Assembly (NCBI RefSeq): GCF_002042975.1
Contig: NW_018148670.1
Coordinates: 4,063,899-4,127,898, forward strand
Reading direction: 5' to 3'
Length of the DNA stretch: 64,000 bases
DNA from: Orbicella faveolata
Lineage: Eukaryota > Cnidaria > Anthozoa > Scleractinia > Merulinidae
A program made the translations under genes and the position numbers. Within the stretch, counting starts at the first letter, position 1. The number at the start of each line of letters is the position of its first letter. Under the pieces are notes generated by a model, which had not been told where the DNA came from, did no database searches, and worked only from the letters and a program-made list of their open reading frames with translations. This document shows, one piece after another, positions 1-11,320 of the stretch.

Positions 1-220
1 TATTTACGACAAAAGGCTCCTTTGTAAGACTTCTGTACAAGCTCATTCTCGCTCATTCTTATAGCTCTCAGCTAAATCTGGGGCTCGAATTTTAAGAGTC
101 TGAGCCCCTCGCACTCGCACTCAAAATACTTTGAAGTCTCGGTCTCGCAATCTAAAAGGTCAATATGTCTCGGGCTCGCAAAGAAAAGCTCTGGTCTCGC
201 CGTCTCGCAAAGTCTCGCAT
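1..220. repeat. Degenerate array of GTCTCG/CTCGCA motifs
   Basis: The stretch is dominated by imperfect copies of CTCG, GTCTCG and GGGCTCG spaced 6 to 20 bases apart. It is not a clean tandem repeat. A reverse-oriented counterpart (GAGACTCCG, CCGAGACAGG) lies at about 52085-52300. Probably a dispersed low-complexity repeat. Confidence 0.5.
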
Positions 221-1441
221 TAACCATTTACCACCCTTCGAATAGAAGGGTAAAATGAAACAAATCAAAACATTACGTAAGAAGGATTAATATATCATTT
301 CTTTATATTTGTTCCCGTGAGCCTCGTAGGAAGTTAGAATTTCAATAAAGATCGAAATTAGTATAATATTGCTCATGTTGATTCACCTGCTTACAGCAGT
401 GATAACAATTCATCAATGTTAATATTATTACCACCTACTACACTACTGTAAATGTAAAACGCTTACGTAAATGCGTGATTTCTAGAACTGCGTAGCGGTT
501 AAAATGCAGTGAGACTGGCTTATCAAGTCTGGCTTCCTCATTTTGTGTCTTATTCTAGAGCAATCGTTGCGCGACTAATTCTGACCTCACATTATTTGCA
601 TCATCACTATGGTGATTAAAATTATAATATAGCTCTTGTCACGCCAAAAGCCGACCGTTAAAGCAGGGATCATTTGCAATGAAGTGAACGTTGACTTCTT
701 CTTGATTGCCGTCGCAATGAGCAACCTAATGTCTTTGTATCGCTCCAGTGGTGTCAACGATGGAAAAGGTTTGAAGGCTTGTTCTTGTTTTCTCTTTATA
801 ATTACTGGTCCACTAATTGAGAACGCTTTCATATTAAATAAACGCGCTTTATTGTAAACATATAGGTTAACACCGTCTACATATTAACAACATAACGGCG
901 AATTTGAAAACCCGTAAAGGGCTCGGTTTCTAAATGGCAGTGTTTCACAACGCTCGTGTTATAAGAGGTTATAAATGACTAGAGTCCTTACAATTTTAAG
1001 ACGCAGAAAATTCCCTTCGTGAAGCTTGAGCATGTCGTTGACGATTTGTATTTGTAAGGCATCTAACTTCTACGTCACGGATAAACCGACCTTTTACGAT
1101 TCTGAAGGGTTGTTTGTAGTGTTCGGCTCTGCAGCTATGTAACGAATTTTATTAACCTGGGCCTCTTCATTGGCAAAATGTACACCGATGTTTGAGAAGT
1201 AATATAAATTGATTTGAGACAAAATCTCTTTCGTGGCGTCGATATTGATTGCTCAAATAACTTAACGCGATGCTAATGTATTCACGGTCATGATTACAAA
1301 ACGTCAGCTTATGCGCTGTCAGCGGAAAAAAACTTGAATAAAAATGAAGAAAAGGCAAGGCTGAGGCCCTTTGTTGAGGTAATGTTCTAGTTTTACTGGT
1401 TTCCCACGCTGAATACCTAGACACTTGAATAGAGCTTTTCA
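221..1441. other. Gene-free stretch upstream of TRPA
   Basis: I see no convincing gene here. Open frames of 60 to 90 codons occur on both strands near 590-860 and 1170-1440 but show no recognisable domain or splice context. Confidence 0.5.
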
Positions 1442-1601
1442 ATCAGTCAGTCAGTCAGTCAGTCAGTCAGCCAGCCAGTCAGTCAGTCAGTCAGTCAGTC
1501 AGTCAGTCAGTCAGTCAGTCAGCCAGTCAGCCAGCCAGCCAGCCAGCTACCCAGCCTGCCAGTCAGCCAGCCAGTCAGTCAGTCAGTCAGCCAGCCAGCC
1601 A
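1442..1601. repeat. CAGT/CAGC tetranucleotide microsatellite
   Basis: About 160 bases consist of CAGT units with interspersed CAGC units. The open frame across it reads as SQSVSQSASQ and is a by-product of the repeat. Confidence 0.97.
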
Positions 1602-2436
1602 AACTGTGACGTAGCTCCTTTAACGTTAGTCAAGCAACGTCAATTGCCACGTGCGATTTATCGGCCATCGTGCTGAAAAATTTGCAATGTCAGTGTAAAT
1701 AAAATGAGTATATTACACAGTAGACAGTATCATTGATTGGCATTAAGGAAAGATGGCGGACGTTCCATTATCCCAACATGCCTTAGTGTTGTTGCTTCTC
1801 CAGCTCTGACAACCGATGACAATGAAGAGTTTTGTGAAGGTCAACGTCTATAACTGCACACTACAAGCAGCCTTGTTATCTATAAAAAGAGTGTATCTAA
1901 CTATGAATTAGAAATAATATTACATCAAAATTTATTTTCAAACCACCAGTGCCATGCCCAGAGTAAGAATACTAAAATGTCGAAACACATAATGGCTGTC
2001 ACATGTTATTCAGCAAAAAGTTGTTTTATTGAACCTGGATTGTTTTCACTTGTCTCGATACGACGTCACCTTTTTTCCGGAAAAAAATCTCATTGAACTA
2101 ACGATGCTCAGCAGCATTACTGTTAGCTACGGAATCACATTGAAGCTACAGAGACTTTTCATGACTTATATATGGACTGCCACAGTTCAGTTGACATACG
2201 GTATTAACTTAAAGTACATATAATTATGCATTTTAATATCAACCCTATTTTATAGGCGATTTGTTGGACTGCCCTAAAACTAGCATGGAAGAAGAAATTG
2301 TTTCTCCAAACTTTACGTAATCACTTACTTTTAATGTATTTTAATAAGGATATGTATTTATTCTGTACTGGATTTTATTTTTTATTATGTATTACTTTTT
2401 TTGCTATCAAATTGTTAGCGGAAAAAAAAATGAACG
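1602..2436. other. Presumed 5' flank of TRPA
   Basis: AT-rich sequence directly upstream of the start codon. No TATA box or upstream exon can be fixed with confidence. A TTGTTAG at 2411-2417 could be a splice acceptor for a 5' UTR exon. Confidence 0.35.
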
Positions 2437-2867
2437 ATGTACATTGAGTACCAAGCCGTAAGTAAAGTCTTGTTGTCTCCAGATAGCCCCAGTTTGTCGT
2501 CTAGAGGTACACAGAGAAGCAACATATCTCTGACCAAAGTTGGGCCATGGACTGATAATGACTCGTTGGAACTCATCTCCAACCCAGGAAGTGGCAAACG
2601 ATCGCGAAAGATAATTCCCACGCCACCAATTGAAAAGGAAATCCAGGCATATAAACCAGCTGCAGTCGAAAATGGCTTACTGTACTTCGCTAACGACAGC
2701 TTTTCAGGCGTGCAAAACGTGAACGTTTTAGATATGGAAGGACTGTCCGCCCTTCATCGAGCTGTCCTGGTTGACGATGTTACCACAGTTGTTTTTCTGT
2801 TGGATAATGATGCAGACATTAACCGTATGGGCAACGGTGGATTTACACCTCTTCACTCAGCCGTAAA
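2437..2867 (+). CDS. TRPA exon 1 (start codon, first ankyrin repeats)
   Basis: The exon opens with ATG TAC and an in-frame TGA lies just upstream. The first 98 residues are a low-complexity cytoplasmic lead rich in S, P and K, followed by ankyrin repeat 1 and part of repeat 2. The donor is GTATGT at 2868, and the exon leaves two bases of a codon that the next exon completes as Lys. Confidence 0.85.
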
Positions 2868-5800
2868 GTATGTTCATGGTTAAAAGGACCACCTCGCTAA
2901 TCACAACACTTTTTGAATATAGATCCTTTTGTTCCATTCAGGGTCACGAAAAATGATTGTAAAAGTCACTGCATCATACATGACGTTGCCAGTTCATGAA
3001 AAGCTGGATAATAACGAACATAATATAATTTTTGTGTGATTACAATATTTTTACAGGTTTGAAAGAGTTGAGATTGTTAAACTTCTGCTTCAAAGGGGAG
3101 CCAATCCATTGGTCCAAAATGATAACCACTGTACACCACTTCACTTAGCTGCACGGAGGGGACATACGGAGATATGCAGTCTTCTGCTAAAAGATTCCAG
3201 AGTCCAGGTGAATTCTTTATACCAAGGACATTTTTCGCCGTTCCACATGGCCTGTTTGAACGGAAGTAGAGAGGTGTGTGAGTTGTTTCTTAAAAGTGGT
3301 GCCGACATAACTCTCAAGTCGACAACTGGCATTACTCCTCTTCAAACAGCAGCCTGGAAAGGTCATGAAGAAACATGTCAACTTCTGATCGAAACAGGTA
3401 ATTCTTTTAAAATTATTATATAGAGCAGTTTTCATTTGATTGCCAAAAATTAACTGGGTTTGATTCAACTACGCTGTATGATTGGCTTAAAAAATTCTCG
3501 CTACGTACATTTTCATCCAGTCAGATTGAAGTAAAACCAAAATCAATTGTGATTGCACTCGCACTCGTTTTCCCGCGCTTTGCGTCAGCGACATGTTATT
3601 AATTTGAGTTTCGATTGGCTCACAGGCCAGATCGATTACTTTGGTTTTGGCTTTAAGACACTCAATTGAAATCCACTCTAGCTGTATTTAGTAGGGCTGA
3701 GGGATTGGTGCTAATTGATTCTGGAATTTTTTTCAACAAGTATCTTTCTGACTCAAGGAGTCAATTAGTTTTTTTGTGATATTTTTAATCTTAGCAGCAA
3801 TAGTGTATTTTTGTATCATTGGAGAAATTCCGTGTTAAGGAAATAAAATGGTTGTCTTTCTGTCTGAATCTGTCTGTATGTCAAGAAAAATGATACATAA
3901 CCCGCCTTGCCTACACCAACAGTACAAAACGTCACCTAACGTAACTTGATATGATAAATGATATGCCATCTTATGGTCTTTTATTAACAATGCCTTTTTA
4001 TCGAGGTAAATAATTCTTATAATAAGTGACTTATACACATGTATTGACTGGCCAAATCTCGAATGAAAAGCTGATTCATAAATAAATCTAGTAAATATGA
4101 TTGCTATTTTCTTCCCATAAGCTTCCAAACGGTTAACTTCTTTAAGCGACTTTGTCAACGGACGAGACAGGGAAGGTTCAACACCTCTTCAAGTAGCTTG
4201 CATGGGCGGTCACGAAGGAGTTGTCGACTTGCTGTTACGGCACGGCGCGGACATGGAAGCCATTGACTGGGTGGCATGTAAATCGCCACTTCATTTAGCA
4301 GCTAAGCACGGTCACTTGACGTTGGTCGAACTTCTTGTCCTGTATGGAGCTGTCATTGACAGCAGGGATGGGAGCCTAAGGACGCCATTGCATAGGTGGG
4401 TAAAGAATTCCTGTTTGTTATCCAGTTTTATAGGCTTGGATGTTCGATGATCCAACTGAGTAAATGTAGTCCCAATATAATTTTTGTTTTGCTTGATTTT
4501 GGTTTTCAATTTGTTTCACTGAGTATTGACAGAGTTACTCCTTTTAAACGTCATGGAAATAATGCCATCTTATTCTCAGACGCGGGTTTCGAATCAGGGA
4601 TTAGAGGGAAACTAACACGGCAATTTGTCGCATTTTTGGTCGACACAGAGCCGCAGGTGTCAGCGTACGCTTATCCTTTTACAAAACAATTTCGGCAAAA
4701 CTGCTCCCGAAAAACAACGTGGGAATAACAGTGGTTGGGCAGAATGTATTTATAATTTCTTGTTTGCACACTTTTAAATGGGGTACGTGCGCCGGAAAGA
4801 TTGATTAAATTGATATTTTGTCTGCTGCACAGAAAAAAACCATCCGCTTTTCAGTGGACATTTTTAAAGAGGCGCTATCAATCGCTTTCAAACACCCCCT
4901 TGTTTGATAGTGTTTTGAATTGATAAATGATTGTGATCGATACCTTCTCCAGTGCTGCAGCACTCAATCACAGCCGAATAGTCCAGCTTCTTTTGGAGAA
5001 TGGAGCTGATCCGGAAGCCAAAGACATGTTAGCCATGACGCCATTCCTGATGGCAGTGACTCTGGGAAGAAGCCAAAGTGCGAAGGTTTTATTGGACCAC
5101 GGAGTAGAGATAACAGCAACTGACTCTTCACTGAATAGTTCTCTTCATTTGGCCATTTCGTACCGCAGGGCAGAAATGGTGAAAATGTTACTAGAAAGAG
5201 GCAAAGATGAACTGTTATCATTGAAAGACAAAAACTTGAGCACCGTGCTACACTTGGCAGCTGGACTGGAGGATTCAACGGTATTTTCTTTCCGACGTCA
5301 TATTGGTTTCAGCATTAGCTAGCATTTCTGTCATTACAAAATATGTTGATTTTCAAACTAAAATCAGTGTTAGATAAAATTTATAGCATGCAGTTTTCTA
5401 GTAAGTTAGGACACAATATTTGGAAAAAAAGTTATGTAAAATCAATACTGTATTCACACAATTCTGGTCTTAAACATTAGAGTAACTTTACTTTATATGA
5501 GTCGTATCTACAGAATACGAAACTAAGACTACTTTGAAGACTGTTTCAATTAGAGTTCAGGCTACGTCAAATTGTAGGCCGTCATTACAAAATTGAATAC
5601 TTCACGAGACGCATGCTTAAAGTGGGGAGCATGAAGTACATCCCCTAATAATAAGCTCAATAATAGGCTGTAATCCTGTCTGGAAATACCATCGTACCTG
5701 ATAACGGCTCTATAAATTTGCTTTCTTTTGAGCAATGTGATTCGTCTACCAACATATTTCTTTATAATTTGTAAAAACATGAAGGGGTGAAATGTAAACA

Positions 5801-8800
5801 AACAATGTAATAATGTCACCCAACAATTTTTTAACATGTGCAAAAAAGTGGTGAAATGTTCTTGTGTCTTTACAGATCGAAAACCAAAGTCCGAAAGAAG
5901 GGTGTCCTTCTCTCAGTTCTCTTTCGAATATACGAAACATCTTTTTCCCAATGTAGGGCTTCTCTCTTTGACTTCCTTTTTGGGAAAGGTACAGCAAAAA
6001 TATTTTCGCAGTTTGTTGCATCAGGCGCCAACGTTGTCATAATCATTATAACTATTTATATTTCTAATCATTTTAATTTCTTTTCTTTAGATTTTAGAAA
6101 TTCTGCTACAGGAGAAATGTGAGTTAAACGAGCGCGATGGAAACGAGAACACTCCTATTCATATAGCAGCCACCAATGGCTCGTTAGATTGCTTGAAGGT
6201 TCTTTCCAGGTTCCCTTGCTTTTCATTTCTGTTGGACGAACGAGATGAATATGGAATGACGGCTCTTCATATGGCTGCCGGTAACAAACACGCGTGAGTA
6301 GCACCACCAATGTGACAGAGTCAGTCCGACAATCTGTGCATGTAAATGTAAACGACAAAGTAGTTAAGACCGCTAGATGGAAGGTGACATCTTCAAGTAA
6401 TAGTAATTGGACCGAGTGGGGTACAATTCAGGAAGAAATCGCGCCCGCACTTTCAAGAAATTACGAGCGCGATTCCTCCCTGAATTGTGCGACATGAGGT
6501 CCAATTACTAATTGATCGTACGTATCTTTTACAGATTTCGGAATTTAAAAGGTCTTTTGAGAACTTCTTTTGAGCGAAAGTGTCTGTAGCGCTTTTCATA
6601 AGTTTTGAGAACTGTAGGAAACACCTCGAAGGAAGCCGTTAAAGCGCGTGTAATCGGCGTGTGAATCACGTGGGTATCCAATTACAAAAAGTTCAAATTG
6701 GATACCTGTAATTGGATACTCACGTGATCGCGCGCTGATTACGCGTCAAACAGGCGCGCGGAGAATCAATCACCATCGGGAAGTTTGTTATAGATATGAT
6801 TACTATGGTTGTAGTTTGATGGGTTCTGGCTTCCACTTCAATCTCGGACTTTTGAGGGTACGCATAAGGAGAGATTAAGTTGGGTGACAGAAACACCTAA
6901 TAAAGCTTTTAACTGACCGCCAAATGGTGTTTAACAAATAATTGTTAACGAATCTCTTACAAATTCCTACTGCTTTCGCTTAGCTTATTAAAAGAAAGAA
7001 AACGGGTTCACGGAAACGTAATTTCTTAACAAACGTACTGGATTATTCATGTCATTCTACTTATTTTAATTTCAGCAACACCTGCGACTTCTTACTTTCC
7101 AAGGGCTCTGACGTGACAAATGCGGATGCAAACGGTTGTACAGCCCTCCATTTGGCAGTTAAGGCTGGTTCACTAAAAACCGTGGAAGTTCTGCTTGGTT
7201 GTCTTTTACAGAGTACACTGGAACAGAAAGACACGGGTGATAACACGCCACTTCACGTAGCGTGCAGGCACAATCGTCTTGATGTTCTCAAGTTCTTGCT
7301 GGACAAGGGAGCTGACGTAACGGCCAGAAATAATAGAAACATGACTTGCCTAGATGTCGCCATTGAATGGGAAGTAGGCGAGGTGGCCAAGACACTCATA
7401 AGGCATGAAAGGTATGCCAGATATGAAATATTAACTGAAGGGACTTCATGGGCTTAAACAGCTATTAACTAAGAGATGAAGAAAGTTTTACTGTCCACCT
7501 CTCGTATCCGAGTAAACGATAAGGAAAAATACGAAAACGAGATGAGGAAATGCACATGCGAGAATGACTGGACACAGCTAAACCTCGTTGGAATTCAGTT
7601 ATTTTAAACTGAAACCCATTTCCCTTGGATTTACCCATTTTTTCAGCCATTTACTGATGAAGTATCTATTGTTTCCCTTGGCCTAAATTCAGCCCGTTCA
7701 TCTCCCTCCCTCCTCGCTCTTCGGCCCGGCACAATTCCATTAAGACCTAGTTCAATGGCACAATGTCTTTGCTGGTTGAATGTCACCATGCTACATGTGA
7801 CTATAGTAATGTTATTCTCTTAGATGGGAAGAAGTACTGAAGTGCTCACTTAGCGATGGGGTTTGGCCAATGCAGAAATTGATAGAAAAACTTCCGGATG
7901 TCGCAGAAATTGTTCTTGATCAGTGCATTAGCTACAGTCCTCTCCCCCCGTCACACGAAGACTTTTCTGTCACATTTAACTTAATTCCATTGGATCCAGA
8001 CGTGAATGCCGAGTTCGATAGGTGCTTTGGCCCCGCGTGTATGGCGACGTATCGGCGGGAAAAGCTGCTGAATCACCAAGTTACTCAAGCATTGCTGCGA
8101 TGGAAATGGATGATTTTGGGGAAGTTCGTCAACATCTTCAATACCTTAGTATTTGCAGTTTTTGTCGTTTTTTTCACCAGTCTCGTGGTCATGGAAAGGG
8201 AGACGGTTGATTTCTCATTCAATTCTTTGGAAAACATCACAAGTGCTGAGGAGAAAAGTTCATCAACCTTTACTATGACAGTTCCTTACGTATTAGCGAT
8301 ATTCTTGCTTATGCAACTCATCAAGGAAGGAGCTCAAGTAGCGTGGCTGCGGCTGTCGTACTTTAAGGATCTCACAAACCTGCTGGATCTGGCTATGTTT
8401 GGATTGGTGTGGGTTTTCATCCTTCCTCTTATGAGTGAAACAGATTTGTACAGCATGAAAACGCAATGGATCGCTGGAGTTGTAGGCTTGCTTCTGTGTT
8501 ACATCAATTTAACCTTATCTCTTCGTCGCTTTGGTGGACTTGGCGTGTATGTGACAATGTACGTAGAAGTACTGTTCACATTTCTCAAAGTGATTTCTAC
8601 CTTTCTTATCACCTTGATTGGCTATTCTGTGGTGTTTTATATCCTGCTTAAGCAACAGGTAAGTGGGCGAAAATATCTCATCGTAATCAGGCATATAGAT
8701 GTAGTGAAGTTGGCATGCACTTCAGAATACCAGTTCAATTCTCAGAACAACGTTTTGGGACGAAATGACTTAAAATGGGGCACGGGAGAATAGATTTTGT

Positions 8801-11267
8801 TAACAAGAGGGTATAGCATATTCTGAAAATGTATTGATAACAGACCAACAACAACAACAAACCAGCATCTCCAAATTCCAATTGGACAAGGATAGAGGAC
8901 ACACATGAAAACTAGCTAAGGCTGCTGTGGCGTCCTCTCCAAATATTGTAAGCTATTTATTTATTTATTTATTTATTTATTTATCAAGTTATATTTGTGA
9001 TGATAAATATAACTTTCTCCTTTTAGGGTAATTTCTTGGACTTCTGGTTCGCTCTAGCGAAGACGTCTGTGATGATGGTCGGTGAATTAGATTACACAGA
9101 CATATTGGTTGAAAACATTGTGAATAACCACACAGTACCAGGAACTGGGATCCCGTATGTTCCGTTGCCAACAGTGACGTTCATTCTGTTCCTCCTGTTC
9201 GTATTGACGGTGTCTGTTGTGCTGGTCAACTTGCTGGTAAGTGCATTCTTCATAGTGGGAATCCAACTGACCTAGAATAAATGGCGATCAATTCCGAGAC
9301 AACGAGCACCGAAGGCGCAAGCCCCGTGGGATGTCCCCCTAGGAAATGTTTTGAATTTTAACTCCCGGGATCTCTGCGTCATTCTGAAAAATCTGATTGA
9401 TCTCTGTACAAAACGGTGCAAACCGGTATGGATCCGCGCCTGTTAATGGCACCTCCCATATGCTAATCGGTTTAGAAACTAAAATGATCAAAGCGATTTA
9501 GCTCTCAAGAAAGTTTTTGGGCTACATTGAAAGGCAAATCGGTGGGTAAGCAATCGTAATGACAACTAAACCGCCCGAGCACATTTGAGGAAGTGACGTT
9601 TCAAAGGCTTTATTATATATCAATTAGTCATAGCAGAACGCTCGCCAGCTTGTATAAACCACGTACAGTGACTGAAATGCATGCTCCAAGCAGACAAATT
9701 TTAGTAACCGCCCTTTATGGAATCACAGTGGTTTTCTGCAGTTTTTGTTAATCAAAATTAAGTCACAAAAAGGGAAAATCTCTGCAACCTCTGGACAATT
9801 TTGGTACTAATGCTCTCATATGTTTTTCTAAAGTTGTTCTAAAACTGCAAATCGGATTTCCTTTGCAATCCTTTCACTCGAAAAAGACGAATTAGTTGGA
9901 AATAACTATAATCGTGTCATCATAATGTGTGGCATTTCATAATTGCTGTAATTGATCACAGGTTGGTCTGGCGGTTGGTGACATCGAAGCCATCCAAAGG
10001 ACAGCAAGTCTGCGAGCTCTGATAGACCAAGTATTACTTGTTGATCACATCATGAAATCTTACCCAAGGTATATTCTTAGACGCATACATAAGAGCTCGT
10101 TGGAAATAAAGCCAAACCGGAATAGTTTCTTGAAAAGGTGGGTATTATCCTGTCACCGGTACAATGACTTGATGATTAGAAATTTGCGTTTCGCCTCTTC
10201 TTTCCTGACCATTTTTTATCAGATGGCAACCTAAATTTCCCGACTCGCTTCTCTTTGATGGTGCCTGACTTTGCCAACTTAGCTGACTCAAAGCCTCTCC
10301 TGAGGGTCCTGCAGACAATCAAGCTTTATTCTGAACTGGTTTTAGCGAATCAAATGCTATCAATTTATGTTACCTCGTGGATCCACAGTTAACTACTTTG
10401 ACAACGTATCGACGAAATTCATTAACAGGACAAACGCATGAAAAACTGACATCAATTTGTTTCTATTATAACAAACTGCTAAATAGACCAATTTTGATAT
10501 ACTAAAATTCAGCCTAACACAATAGACCTCAGCACGAGGCTCTCGTATAGTTATTCCCCAATAGCCTCGTACTGAGGTCTATTGTTTAAGGCTGAATTTT
10601 AATATTTCGAAATTGGTCTATTGTCCGCTCTTGCTCTTCGCGTTAACATCGCATAAATTATAAATTCATGTGTCTATCCGCTCACGGACAATGAAAATCA
10701 GCCAATGAGCGCGCAGGAATTTCTGCAGTTATTGTGAAAATAATACTTTACTCGCTAGAAAGATTTGTATATCGCGTTCTTTAACTTGATGTAATATGTT
10801 TGAAATATTGATTTGGTCAAGCGTGTGAGTCTGAGTAGGAGAACAAATGTTCATAGAGCGGGAAAAGCAAAATTCAGATGCAATTTAATCATCCTTGCAT
10901 CTGCGTCGACAATGACGTTTAATTTTTTTTACAAGGTTCTTGAAGAATCAAAAAGGTTTCTTTCTATATAATGGAGATCAGTAAGAACCATTGGATCAAT
11001 TACAGTCGAACCTCCGGTTGCGACCAACTCTCGTAAGCGACCACCTCTACTCAGCGACCAGTTTTCCAAAATACCAAAAGTTTCTAAGTCAAATCACTAT
11101 ATTTGGAACCTCTTGTAGGCGACCAGCTCTTGTAAGCGACCGCGACCACTTTTAGAGCTAAAAGTTTGAATTTTTCTTTTGTTTTTAACCTCCCGTAAAC
11201 GACCACTTAACAGATAATAGAGCGGAAACTGGATAAAAAGGTGTTTTTTACGATAACTGCAGAAATT

Positions 11268-11320
<53 letters not shown>

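Noticed and set aside
587-857. Overlapping frames on both strands upstream of TRPA
   Set aside because: Compositionally plausible but no motif, no splice sites and no clear strand.
1442-1601. CRISPR-like array
   Set aside because: Units are four bases long with no spacers, and the genome is animal.
1425-1676. Open frame of 83 codons rich in SQS
   Set aside because: It is a translation of the CAGT/CAGC microsatellite.
4145-4146. AG as acceptor of TRPA exon 3
   Set aside because: It breaks the phase with exon 2; the AG at 4120-4121 keeps it and has a better pyrimidine tract.
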